A stretch of DNA of 64,000 nucleotides from Prevotella sp. E2-28 (GTDB lineage: Bacteria; Bacteroidota; Bacteroidia; Bacteroidales; Bacteroidaceae). The position numbers were made by a program, and so were the translations under genes. Positions 1-8,036 of the stretch are shown here, piece after piece; the stretch's first letter is position 1; every line of letters begins with the position of its first letter. The notes beneath the pieces are model-generated. The model was not told the DNA's origin. It did not search any database and saw only the letters and a program-made list of their open reading frames with translations. The stretch lies in assembly GCF_022024055.1 (NCBI RefSeq), contig NZ_CP091788.1, forward strand, positions 62,001 through 126,000, given 5' to 3'.

Positions 1-2531
1 GTTTTACTGCCTATGGACATCATCCGCTGCTTTATACTGTCAACCGACTGAAGCAACGCCCCAATACACAGGCTACTTTATTAGGTAATTTTGCTGGCAC
101 AGCCCTTGATGATATTATCCATAACCCCAAAGTAACTTTACAGCAATCACTTGCCCGTTCCTATCGCGAACAAGCCGAGCGCTTTGCTGCTTGCGAGGAT
201 TTCAACCAAGAGTCCTTTGAACAGGCTGCTGCCGTACAGATGGAAAACATCCGTAAGGCTGTCTCACTTCTTATCTCTCACTCCTCACTTCTCACTTCAC
301 AGACCCTTCTGGAGCCTTCTTTTGTCTGTGAACGTCTGGGACTTCAAGGACGTGTGGACTTGATGACTACAGATATGAGTCTTCTTGTTGAGCAGAAATC
401 AGGCAAGAACCAGAAGATAGAGTATCAGAGTCATGATACTCATGGTTTACAACTTGAAGCACATTATGTGCAGTTGCTTCTTTATTACGGCATCCTACGC
501 TATAACTTTGGTAAAAGCGATGGGCAAGTGGATACTCGTCTGCTTTATTCACGTTATACCCCCGAGAAAGGGCTTGTAGCCGTCAACTACTATCGCACGT
601 TGTTTCGCGAAGCTATTAAGCTGAGAAACCAGATAGTTGCTACCGAACTGCTTATAGCTCGCGATGGCTTTGGTCGTATCATGCCTCTGCTCAATGCCGA
701 TGTGATATATAAAGGTATCGCCCGCGACGGTTATTTCCATCGTTATATCTTGCCAGAGATAGAAAACCTTAAATTGCAGTTCTTAAATCTCAAACCATTA
801 GAGCGTGCTTACTATGAATGCATGATGACCTTCGTTTATCGTGAACAGCGGGCGCAGAAACTAGGTAGCAGCGAGCAAACACTTCATCACGCAGGTGGCT
901 GTAACTCTGATTTATGGCTCATGCCCCTTAGCGAAAAACAGGAGCAGGGTAACATCATCATGCCGCTTAATATCGTGAAGCGTGAGAAGACAGACCCCGA
1001 TGGTGGCTACGATTGCATCACCCTTCGTTTCGTCACCATTCCCAACGCCTCTCCATTAGGCACACTTAACTTTCGTCCTGGTGATATGGTGTACCTTTAT
1101 CAATATGATGAAGAGCCGGATGTGCGAAAAAGCATACTCTATAAGGGCAGCCTTGATGATTTTCGTGATGGAGAGGTCATCATCCATTTGAATGACGGTC
1201 AGCAGAATGAGTCTGTCTTTGCACCCTCAGAAAAGACATGGGCCATAGAACATGGTAGTAGTGATGTGGGTATTTCTGGTAATATACGTAGTCTGCATCA
1301 ATTTATTCAGGCATCGCGTTCAAAGAAAGATTTGCTCCTAGGCCAGCGTGTACCTGAGGCCGATACCACGTTGGCGCTCTCAAGAGCTTATAACCCTTAT
1401 TATGATGATATCCTGTTGCGCGTCAAGCAGGCTCGTGACTATTTCCTTCTTGTTGGTCCTCCTGGCACAGGAAAAACCTCTATGGCGCTCCGTTTTATGG
1501 TTGAAGAAGAACTACATCAACTAAGCGTTAATCATTCATCATCAATCATACTTTTAATGGCTTATACGAACAGGGCTGTTGAAGAAATTCGTGCGATGCT
1601 AAAGGAGGCAGGTTTGGAAAATGATGAACGAATCGTAACGGGTACCACGTCGATGATGCAGGCTCGCCCGTTCCTTTTGGAAGGTCTTCACATCTCTCTC
1701 GCTATTGTTGACGAAGCCTCGCAGGTTTTGGAACCTGGCCTCATTGGCCTGCTGAGCAGTAGTCAGATAGACCGCTTCGTACTGATTGGTGACCATAAAC
1801 AACTACCTGCTGTAGTACAACAGAACCCTGCAGAAACGTTTGTCGATAACTCGCAACTCCAAAATATAGGCCTAACGGACTGCCGTCAGTCACTCTTTCA
1901 ACGCCTCTATAATTGGGAAGTCTCTCAGCAACGTACGCAGTTCATCGGAACCCTCAGTCGTCAGGGACGTATGCACCCCGATGTGGCTCAGTTTGCTTGT
2001 AAGCACTTCTATGGTTCTTGGCTGCAACCTGTACCTCTTTCTCACCAAAAAGAAACGACACTTAATTATGCTTTGTCTTCACAAGATGCTATAGATAACC
2101 TACTGAAAAGTCGTCGTATAGTTTTCTTCCCAGGTGATACTCAAAGAACCATCGACCTTGCCCTGCGCATTCGTCGTTTCTATGGTGACAGCTTCGATGC
2201 ACAGAAAACATTGGGTATCATTGTGACCTATCGTCATCAGATAGCTGCTATCCGCGAGGCATTGCCTGATGTCAGTATTGATACTGTGGAACGTTATCAG
2301 GGTTCTCAGCGCGATGTTATCATATATGATACGGGCGTCACTCGGCAGTATCAGCTTGATTTCCTAACCTCGAGCACCTTTACTGATGATGAAGGTCAAG
2401 TTGTTGATCGTAAGTTAAACGTAGCCCTAACGCGAGCCCGAAAGCAGATGCTTATCGTAGGCCGTGCTGAAATTTTACGTCAAAACAGACTTTATTGTCA
2501 GTTAATTGACAATTTTTCTGTAGAATTGTAA
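1..2531 (+). CDS. PD-(D/E)XK nuclease / superfamily I helicase fusion (DNA2-like), 5' partial
   Basis: The reading frame is open from base 3, so the start lies outside the window and about 842 residues are visible. An N-terminal nuclease core is seen: GRVD (Asp at 357-359), then EQKSG about 11 residues later and a QLLLYY segment, as in RecB/AddB-type PD-(D/E)XK domains. The helicase follows: Walker A GPPGTGKT (1455-1478), VDEAS, GDHKQLPA, RQGRMHPD, VERYQGSQRD and a NVALTRARKQ motif near the C terminus. These are the motifs of DNA2/NAM7-like AAA_11/AAA_12 helicases. The likely role is cleavage and unwinding of DNA ends in repair or replication; the substrate is unknown. A 7-bp tandem repeat at 263-297 encodes a Ser/Leu-rich stretch before the nuclease motifs. 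No defence genes adjoin it on the visible side. Family assignment is strong; biological role is inferred. Confidence 0.85.
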   Translation, partial: FTAYGHHPLLYTVNRLKQRPNTQATLLGNFAGTALDDIIHNPKVTLQQSLARSYREQAERFAACEDFNQESFEQAAAVQMENIRKAVSLLISHSSLLTSQTLLEPSFVCERLGLQGRVDLMTTDMSLLVEQKSGKNQKIEYQSHDTHGLQLEAHYVQLLLYYGILRYNFGKSDGQVDTRLLYSRYTPEKGLVAVNYYRTLFREAIKLRNQIVATELLIARDGFGRIMPLLNADVIYKGIARDGYFHRYILPEIENLKLQFLNLKPLERAYYECMMTFVYREQRAQKLGSSEQTLHHAGGCNSDLWLMPLSEKQEQGNIIMPLNIVKREKTDPDGGYDCITLRFVTIPNASPLGTLNFRPGDMVYLYQYDEEPDVRKSILYKGSLDDFRDGEVIIHLNDGQQNESVFAPSEKTWAIEHGSSDVGISGNIRSLHQFIQASRSKKDLLLGQRVPEADTTLALSRAYNPYYDDILLRVKQARDYFLLVGPPGTGKTSMALRFMVEEELHQLSVNHSSSIILLMAYTNRAVEEIRAMLKEAGLENDERIVTGTTSMMQARPFLLEGLHISLAIVDEASQVLEPGLIGLLSSSQIDRFVLIGDHKQLPAVVQQNPAETFVDNSQLQNIGLTDCRQSLFQRLYNWEVSQQRTQFIGTLSRQGRMHPDVAQFACKHFYGSWLQPVPLSHQKETTLNYALSSQDAIDNLLKSRRIVFFPGDTQRTIDLALRIRRFYGDSFDAQKTLGIIVTYRHQIAAIREALPDVSIDTVERYQGSQRDVIIYDTGVTRQYQLDFLTSSTFTDDEGQVVDRKLNVALTRARKQMLIVGRAEILRQNRLYCQLIDNFSVEL
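263..297 (+). repeat. Degenerate 7-bp tandem repeat inside coding sequence
   Basis: Five consecutive 7-mers close to CTCACTT start at 263, 270, 277, 284 and 291. They encode a Ser/Leu/His-rich linker upstream of the nuclease motifs. Because 7 is not a multiple of 3, gain or loss of one unit would shift the frame. Confidence 0.7.
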
Positions 2532-2551
2532 TGTATTTCGTAGAAAATATG

Positions 2552-2559
2552 TAATTTTG
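2552..2559 (+). promoter_or_regulatory. Promoter -7 element (TAATTTTG)
   Basis: Matches the Bacteroidetes -7 consensus TAnnTTTG, 36 bases before the DUF3332 gene, with a TTG at 2526-2528 as a possible -33 box. Confidence 0.6.
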
Positions 2560-2594
2560 CCGCCACATATATAAACCTTTAAAACAATATTAAG

Positions 2595-3143
2595 ATGAAA
2601 AAATTTAGTTTAAGCGCAGCCTGTGTGCTGTTGGCAGGTAGTTTCCTGTGCAGTTCATGTATTGGTTCATTCAGCCTTTTCAATGGTTATGAGAAATGGC
2701 AGTGCAATATGACCAGCAACAAGTATGTGAATGGTATCGTAGGTTTCATTCTGCAGCCTATTGTAGGTGGTGTATGCCTCTTCGTTGATGCTGTAGTACT
2801 CAATACTATTGAGTTCTGGACAGGTAGCAATCCTATGGCTGTGAATAAGGTTCAGACCGTGAAGGGTCAGGATGGTCGTTACTATGCTGTAAAGACCCTG
2901 AAGAACGGTTACGAGGTAAAGGCTCCTAATGGTGAGATTACTCTTTTCACTCATGACAGCAAGACTGAATCATGGTCTATCACTCAGAACGGCATCACTA
3001 AGGAGATTATCCGTTTCAATGCCGATGGCACCATTCAGGCTTCATTGCAGAACGGTGAGAAGCTGACTGTTACCAACGATCAGGCTGGTATGCAGAAGGT
3101 TCGTGAGGCTGTTTATAACGATAATTGCTTCGCTCTGCGCTAA
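2595..3143 (+). CDS. DUF3332 family lipoprotein
   Basis: 182 residues. The N terminus is a lysine-led hydrophobic signal ending in a lipobox-like CSSC with Cys22 as the likely lipidated residue, followed by a segment with GFILQPIVGG and a run near VDAVVLNTIEFWTGSNPMA. That pattern matches the DUF3332 lipoprotein family common in Prevotella and Bacteroides; no biochemical role is known. The rest is a small beta-rich domain reading QDGRYYAVKTLKNGYEV and similar. It has its own promoter and a strong inverted repeat downstream, so it is probably monocistronic. Confidence 0.75.
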   Translation: MKKFSLSAACVLLAGSFLCSSCIGSFSLFNGYEKWQCNMTSNKYVNGIVGFILQPIVGGVCLFVDAVVLNTIEFWTGSNPMAVNKVQTVKGQDGRYYAVKTLKNGYEVKAPNGEITLFTHDSKTESWSITQNGITKEIIRFNADGTIQASLQNGEKLTVTNDQAGMQKVREAVYNDNCFALR

Positions 3144-3175
3144 GCAGTTTTATTAAGTATATATTACGCTACAAC

Positions 3176-3232
3176 AACTCGGCTTGTTGTGGAGTGCAAC
3201 TTCTTAAGTTGTTACCCACAACAAGCCGAGTT
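3176..3232. terminator. Long inverted repeat between convergent genes, built of 22-bp units
   Basis: Arms 3176-3192 and 3216-3232 are exact 17-bp inverted copies around a 23-base loop, which itself contains a 6-bp stem (CAACTT/AAGTTG). It lies between the 3' ends of the DUF3332 and DUF2264 genes and may terminate both transcripts. The element can also be read as three AAC-N7-GTT cores starting at 3176, 3198 and 3220, an exact 22-bp period. Confidence 0.6.
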
Positions 3233-3257
3233 CTTATTCGTGACTAAGCCACTTAAA

Positions 3258-4535
3258 TTACCACTTATCTTTTGTTTGAATATCGTCACCCCAGCGATGA
3301 TCCTTGGGGAAGGGCTGTCCGTTCCAAGCCTTCACCTGCGTCCAAGGCTGTGCTTTGCAGGTCCAGAAATCATGATCTGCTGGTAATCCGAGAGGCATCA
3401 GCGAGAGTGAGGTCATATAAAGCGATCCATTGTTGGTGTACCAGTCAGCTGTCTCAGGCTGATGTCCGCAGAAACCAATAGTCAGGAAGCCACCCTCATT
3501 ATAGTTCTGCTGATGATCGTACATACGATGCATTACCTGAGTCAAAGCAGCACGTACCTGTCCGTTGCTCAGATCCTTTGGTAACTTCTGGTACCACGCC
3601 ATCAGGGCTAGTGGCTGCAGGGCTGCCATACGATAAGGTGTAGAGCGACCAATAACGGGGAAGGTTCCCTCTGGTGAGATGAAACGCTCCAGAATGATGG
3701 CAAACTTCTGTGCACGCTTCAAGGCACGATCGTAGTATTTCTGATATTCCAGTCGGGTACCGTTCTGCTTGGCGTCAATCATGTTCTTCAGCGTCTCCAG
3801 ATACATCGCATGGAATACGTAGCTGCTATAGTAGTCGAAGGCAAATACAGGACCGTCAGCATACCATCCGTCGCCAACATACCATTCCTCCGTCTTACGG
3901 ATAGGCATCATCACGCGAAAATCATCATATTCCTTCAGGCCTGCGGCTTTAGCAATAAAGCTTTCTATTGTTGATGAGAAAAGGAACCAATTGGTATAAG
4001 GCGGTTCATATTTGCGTAGCATTTTGAACTCCTTGATATAGCGTTCCTTAGTTACTTGGTCCAGTGGAACCCACAGGGCATCGTAGGCACGGATAAATGA
4101 CTCGGCAATATAGGCTGCATCTACGAGATTCTGGCCAGAAGCACCCCAAACAAGATAGTCTGGGCTCTCAGGGTCAACAGAGTTCTTATATGATGCCAAT
4201 GCCCATTCACGTAGCTGCTTGCGTTGCTTGCCCTCTGGGGTTTCATCATCGGGCAAAGCTAGCCAGGGCGCAATGCCAGCCATCAGTCGGCCAAAGGTCT
4301 CCATATACACCACCTTACGATTGCGGTTATCAAACGAGGGCGAGAACTCCGTCTGCATGTTCTTCTGAAGTTCGCCTTTGGCCATATTTTCCAATACGGG
4401 CTGAGCCATCTTCCAGGCCTGCTCGCACCAGTACTCACGGTCGCTCTGTTGCTTCACTTGCTTCTTTTTAGCATTCAAAGGTGTTAATGCAGAAAAAGCA
4501 CAAATAGTAATTAGAAATAATACAAATCGTTTCAT
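3258..4535 (-). CDS. DUF2264 domain-containing secreted protein
   Basis: 425 residues with a cleavable signal peptide (basic MKR, hydrophobic core, ending near LNA-KK). The mature protein reads as an alpha-helical toroid: WCEQAWKMAQPVLENMAKGEL, ETFGRLMAGIAPWL, WGASGQNLVDAAYIAESF, YTNWFLFSSTIESF and DGWYADGPVFAFDYYSSYV are the recognisable DUF2264 blocks. Members are found among polysaccharide-degrading loci of Bacteroidetes, and some are thought to be glycoside hydrolases; a hydrolase role here is inference only. It is shorter than the longest family members, which carry an extra C-terminal domain. Transcribed alone from a promoter at 4564-4571, divergent from the porin gene. Confidence 0.8.
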   Translation of the reverse strand: MKRFVLFLITICAFSALTPLNAKKKQVKQQSDREYWCEQAWKMAQPVLENMAKGELQKNMQTEFSPSFDNRNRKVVYMETFGRLMAGIAPWLALPDDETPEGKQRKQLREWALASYKNSVDPESPDYLVWGASGQNLVDAAYIAESFIRAYDALWVPLDQVTKERYIKEFKMLRKYEPPYTNWFLFSSTIESFIAKAAGLKEYDDFRVMMPIRKTEEWYVGDGWYADGPVFAFDYYSSYVFHAMYLETLKNMIDAKQNGTRLEYQKYYDRALKRAQKFAIILERFISPEGTFPVIGRSTPYRMAALQPLALMAWYQKLPKDLSNGQVRAALTQVMHRMYDHQQNYNEGGFLTIGFCGHQPETADWYTNNGSLYMTSLSLMPLGLPADHDFWTCKAQPWTQVKAWNGQPFPKDHRWGDDIQTKDKW

Positions 4536-4563
4536 TTTGTTAGTTTTAAGTTGATTTTTGTTG

Positions 4564-4571
4564 CAAAGATA
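4564..4571 (-). promoter_or_regulatory. Promoter -7 element for the DUF2264 gene
   Basis: TATCTTTG on the minus strand, 29 bases before the DUF2264 start. Divergent from the porin promoter. Confidence 0.6.
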
Positions 4572-4577
4572 AAAAAT

Positions 4578-4605
4578 AATTCATTATTTATAATTTGTAA
4601 TTCAT
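4578..4605. repeat. Degenerate 7-bp tandem repeat between divergent promoters
   Basis: Four AT-rich 7-mers start at 4578, 4585, 4592 and 4599; the first and last are identical (AATTCAT). They fill the space between the two divergent -7 elements. Confidence 0.45.
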
Positions 4606-4615
4606 ATTTATTTCT

Positions 4616-4623
4616 TATCTTTG
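4616..4623 (+). promoter_or_regulatory. Promoter -7 element for porin-symporter operon
   Basis: TATCTTTG, followed by GCAGCC, about 47 bases before the porin start. Confidence 0.65.
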
Positions 4624-4669
4624 CAGCCATATTTCATAAATTTTAACTAAACCTATTAATTCACACGGT

Positions 4670-5755
4670 ATGAAAAAGCAAACTTGGATGGCGGCGACAT
4701 TGGCCGTTGTACTTGCCGTATTCAGCAGTACGGCAGCTATGGGACAAAAGAAATCGGATTCAGAATGGATGCAGGATTTCACTAGTAGAATAACGTTGAA
4801 CGGCTATGCACAAGGAGGTTGGTCGTATCAAGACATTAACGGTGAGAAGACTAATTCCTATAACCTGAAACGCACCCTTCTTTGGGCTAAGGCACGAATC
4901 ACCGACCGATGGTCGTTCCTTTTTATGCACGATTTCTCCAGCGTACCGCAGGAATTCTATACAGACTACCGTGTGACAAAGAATAATGCGCTGACTATCC
5001 GATTAGGTCAGTTTAAGCATAGCTATACGATGGAGAACCCGATGTCACCTACTCAACTCGAACTCATCGATGTCTATTCGCAAGCCGTACTCTATCTGGC
5101 TGGCGAAGGACCTGATCCGCTTAACGGCGTGAACTACGGTCGTGATCAGGGATTGATGGTCTTTGGTGACATCCTTAAAAATAAGGTTCACTATGAACTG
5201 GCTTTGATGAGTGGACAGGGAATCAACCGCAAGGATCAGAACAATCAGAAGGATTTTATTGCTAAATTAGAGTTGCGCCCTATGGATGGACTCCGTATAG
5301 TAGGCTCTGGTTATCTGGGTACAGGCAATGCAATGGGTACAGCAGCTTGGAACCCCACAATTGCTGTGGGCGACAACTATAAGCGCAATCGTTATAGCGT
5401 AGGTGCTGAATATAAGACCGCCGCTTATTCTGAGGGTGAATACAAAGAGGCCCGTCCTGCTAGCATCCGTGCTGAATGGCTGGGAGGTAAGGATGGCGAA
5501 GTAGGCAGCCGTGGTGGATATGTTACCACCTGTATTCCTGTTTACGATGCACTCGATGTGGTGGCATCTGGTGAAACATTCGATCGCAATACAAAGGTAG
5601 ATGGTTGGGATCAGACGAACCTGACGCTAGGTCTTCAGTACTGGTTCTATAAGAAATGTCGTGTGCAGCTTCAGTACACCCGTTGTCTTTGTGGCGAAAA
5701 CATCTCTTCAAAGGATTATAACTGGCTGCAGGCACAAGTGCAAGTGGCGTTCTGA
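4670..5755 (+). CDS. OprO/OprP-like outer-membrane porin
   Basis: 361 residues. A signal peptide (MKKQTW, long hydrophobic core, cleavage near AAMG-Q) precedes a beta-barrel protein ending in aromatic/hydrophobic VQVAF, the usual C-terminal signature of outer-membrane barrels. Blocks such as ITLNGYAQGGW, LRLGQFKHSYTMENP-like text and the repeated amphipathic strands match the phosphate-selective porin O/P family as it occurs in Bacteroidetes. The true substrate cannot be told from sequence. The symporter gene follows after 33 bases, so the pair probably forms a two-step uptake route: porin through the outer membrane, sodium symport through the inner membrane. Confidence 0.8.
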   Translation: MKKQTWMAATLAVVLAVFSSTAAMGQKKSDSEWMQDFTSRITLNGYAQGGWSYQDINGEKTNSYNLKRTLLWAKARITDRWSFLFMHDFSSVPQEFYTDYRVTKNNALTIRLGQFKHSYTMENPMSPTQLELIDVYSQAVLYLAGEGPDPLNGVNYGRDQGLMVFGDILKNKVHYELALMSGQGINRKDQNNQKDFIAKLELRPMDGLRIVGSGYLGTGNAMGTAAWNPTIAVGDNYKRNRYSVGAEYKTAAYSEGEYKEARPASIRAEWLGGKDGEVGSRGGYVTTCIPVYDALDVVASGETFDRNTKVDGWDQTNLTLGLQYWFYKKCRVQLQYTRCLCGENISSKDYNWLQAQVQVAF

Positions 5756-5759
5756 TGAA

Positions 5760-5787
5760 ACATTAAACATTAAAGATTAAACATTAA
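5760..5787 (+). repeat. 7-bp tandem repeat in the porin-symporter spacer
   Basis: Four 7-mers (ACATTAA three times, AGATTAA once) at 5760, 5767, 5774 and 5781 fill the spacer right up to the symporter ATG at 5789. Confidence 0.75.
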
Positions 5788-5788
5788 A

Positions 5789-7312
5789 ATGATTATAAAA
5801 GTTCTTTTAACAGTAATTTTCCTGGCTGTAATGATTGGCGTGGGTCTTTATACCCGCAAGCAGGCCAGTAGTGTTGATGGATTTGTGTTGGGTGGACGCT
5901 CGGTGGGTCCTTGGCTCACGGCTTTCGCCTTTGGTACAAGTTATTTTTCAGCAGTGGTCTTCGTGGGCTACGCTGGTCAGTTCGGATGGAAATACGGCCT
6001 TTCTTCCGCATGGATAGGTATTGGTAATGCTGTGATTGGTTCGTTGCTAGCTTGGATTATTCTTGGTCGCCGCACAAAATTGATGACGCAGCATATTGAG
6101 AGTCGCACGATGCCCGACTTCTTTGGCACTCGTTTCCAGAGTCAGGGTCTGCGTGTAGCAGCCAGTATTATTGCCTTTGTATTTCTGATTCCCTATACCG
6201 CAGGTGTGTATAGTGGTATCTCTCGACTCTTTGAGATGGGTTTCGAAATTCCCTACGAGTATTGCGTGGTCATCATGTCTGTCCTGACTGCTGTTTATGT
6301 GATCCTGGGTGGTTATAAGGCTACAGCCATGAATGACTTCATTCAGGGTATTATCATGCTCTTTGGCATCGTAGCAGTCATCTGGGCTGTGCTCTCTGCA
6401 CAGGGTGGTCTTACTACAGCTGTAGAGAAACTGGCTGCATTGCCTTCTGATGCTGACCCAACTGTGAATGGTGGATTTGCCTCGTGGTTTGGACCTGATC
6501 CTTGGGGATTGCTGGGCGTGGTCATCCTAACCTCATTGGGTACGATGGGATTGCCTCAGATGGTGGGTAAGTTCTATTCCATCACAGACGAAAGTGCCAT
6601 CAAGCGTGGTACAGTTATCTCTACCGTCTTTGCTTTCATTGTGGCTGGTGGATGTTACTTCCTTGGTGGTTTCGGACGTCTCTATGACCCCGTGATAGGT
6701 GCTAACGGCAAGATAGCTTTTGACTCTATCGTACCTGCTATGCTCATCACCTTGCCCGATGTACTCATAGCCCTTGTGGTGCTTCTGGTGCTTTCAGCTT
6801 CTATGTCAACGTTGGCTTCTTTGGTGCTTACCTCTTCGTCAACAATGACGCTTGACCTTATCTATCGTGATAAGAAGGCACTACCAGGCGAGGTAGAAGA
6901 CGGTGCTATTGATGATATCGTCTCTGAGAAAATAGAGCGTCGTAAGGTTGTGGTGATGCGTGTGTTAATCATGTTCTTCATTGCCATTTCACTACTCATT
7001 GCCTTGAATCCGCCAACGTTTATCGCACAGCTCATGGGTATCTCTTGGGGTGCATTGGCTGGTGCTTTCTTGGCTCCCTTTATGCTTGGCCTTTACTGGC
7101 GTGGCGTTACTACATATAGCGTATGGGCCTGCTTCGTATGGGGCGTTGGTCTTACAGTAGTCAACATGCTGCTGGGTAATCCTATCAATCCTATCAACTG
7201 TGGTGCCATAGCTATGATTGGTGGTTTCCCCATTGTACTGATTGTTAGTTTCGTCACACCAAGCATGTTGAAGAAAGATATAGACCAAATCTTCCTCTGT
7301 TACAAAAAGTAA
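5789..7312 (+). CDS. Sodium:solute symporter (SSS family)
   Basis: 507 residues, about 13 hydrophobic segments spread over the whole length, beginning with a helix at residues 2-20. The early block DGFVLGGRSVGPWLTAFAFG with SAVVFVGYAG is the characteristic SSS (PutP/SGLT-like) first and second helix region, and GLPQMVGKFYSI in the middle is the usual loop. The protein couples sodium entry to uptake of an organic solute across the inner membrane; the solute is not predictable. It is co-directional with the porin gene 33 bases upstream and most likely in one operon. A weak 6-bp hairpin at 7324-7338 lies between it and the convergent response regulator gene. Confidence 0.85.
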   Translation: MIIKVLLTVIFLAVMIGVGLYTRKQASSVDGFVLGGRSVGPWLTAFAFGTSYFSAVVFVGYAGQFGWKYGLSSAWIGIGNAVIGSLLAWIILGRRTKLMTQHIESRTMPDFFGTRFQSQGLRVAASIIAFVFLIPYTAGVYSGISRLFEMGFEIPYEYCVVIMSVLTAVYVILGGYKATAMNDFIQGIIMLFGIVAVIWAVLSAQGGLTTAVEKLAALPSDADPTVNGGFASWFGPDPWGLLGVVILTSLGTMGLPQMVGKFYSITDESAIKRGTVISTVFAFIVAGGCYFLGGFGRLYDPVIGANGKIAFDSIVPAMLITLPDVLIALVVLLVLSASMSTLASLVLTSSSTMTLDLIYRDKKALPGEVEDGAIDDIVSEKIERRKVVVMRVLIMFFIAISLLIALNPPTFIAQLMGISWGALAGAFLAPFMLGLYWRGVTTYSVWACFVWGVGLTVVNMLLGNPINPINCGAIAMIGGFPIVLIVSFVTPSMLKKDIDQIFLCYKK

Positions 7313-7348
7313 GATAATAAGAGTCTCTTTTTAAGAGAGCATATACTT

Positions 7349-7996
7349 TTAGATATAGAATTCACTAGGATCTATTAACCCCGCACGGAGCGCGTATTTT
7401 ACCGCTTCGTGCGCTGTGTTTATACCCAGTTTGCGGAATATGTTCTTGCGGTGGGTGGTCACAGTATGAATACTAGAGAAACGCTCAGCGGCAATCTCTT
7501 TGGTTGTTTTTCCTTGTGCAATAGCTTTTACAATCTCAGTCTCTGTTTCTGTCAGGATATTGTCTGATTTATCCTCTTCCTGCTGTTGTTGGGTGATGAT
7601 GACCTCGAGCGCACGCTGACTGAGGTGGCGTGTGTGGCGTTTCACAGCGTTCAATGCCTCACGAACCTCACTCATAGGCCCGTCTTTAAATACAACGCTA
7701 AACTGATGCGATGAATATACCACACGACGTAGGAACTGAGGGGTGAGCTCATCGCTGATGAGAATCCAATCCGACAGTCCGAAACGTTCTGCAATAATCA
7801 GGAGCTGATCCTCATCGGCAAAATCAAACAGCGTGTAATCGAGCAGAACAACAGCACTTTCGTGCTCTTTGAGCAGAGCTACGAGTCCAGCTCTGTCAAA
7901 GGCACGATAAATGGTGTTGTCTTCATCTTTCTGAAGGAGACTCTCTAACGCAAAACGCGTGAGTTCCTGATTGTCGGCTAAGATATAATTTCTCAT
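7349..7996 (-). CDS. NarL/LuxR-type response regulator
   Basis: 215 residues. A receiver domain occupies about residues 1-120: acidic pair near Asp9, phospho-acceptor Asp53 in VVLLDYTLF, and conserved Lys104 in VVFKDGP. A LuxR-type helix-turn-helix follows at about 148-205 (LTETETEIVKAIAQGKTTKE, then SIHTVTTHRKNIFRKLG). It should be a phosphorylation-controlled transcription factor in the cytoplasm. No histidine kinase lies nearby, so its partner is unknown (orphan). It starts only 40 bases after the metY stop on the same strand and could be co-transcribed with metY. Confidence 0.88.
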   Translation of the reverse strand: MRNYILADNQELTRFALESLLQKDEDNTIYRAFDRAGLVALLKEHESAVVLLDYTLFDFADEDQLLIIAERFGLSDWILISDELTPQFLRRVVYSSHQFSVVFKDGPMSEVREALNAVKRHTRHLSQRALEVIITQQQQEEDKSDNILTETETEIVKAIAQGKTTKEIAAERFSSIHTVTTHRKNIFRKLGINTAHEAVKYALRAGLIDPSEFYI

Positions 7997-8036
7997 AAGT
8001 GTCGGTTCTTGTGTGAGAAAACTATTACCTTTTTAT

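Noticed and set aside
1..2531. Anti-phage defence role for the nuclease-helicase
   Set aside because: The domain combination is also typical of DNA repair, and no defence-type neighbours are visible on the right side; the left side is outside the window.
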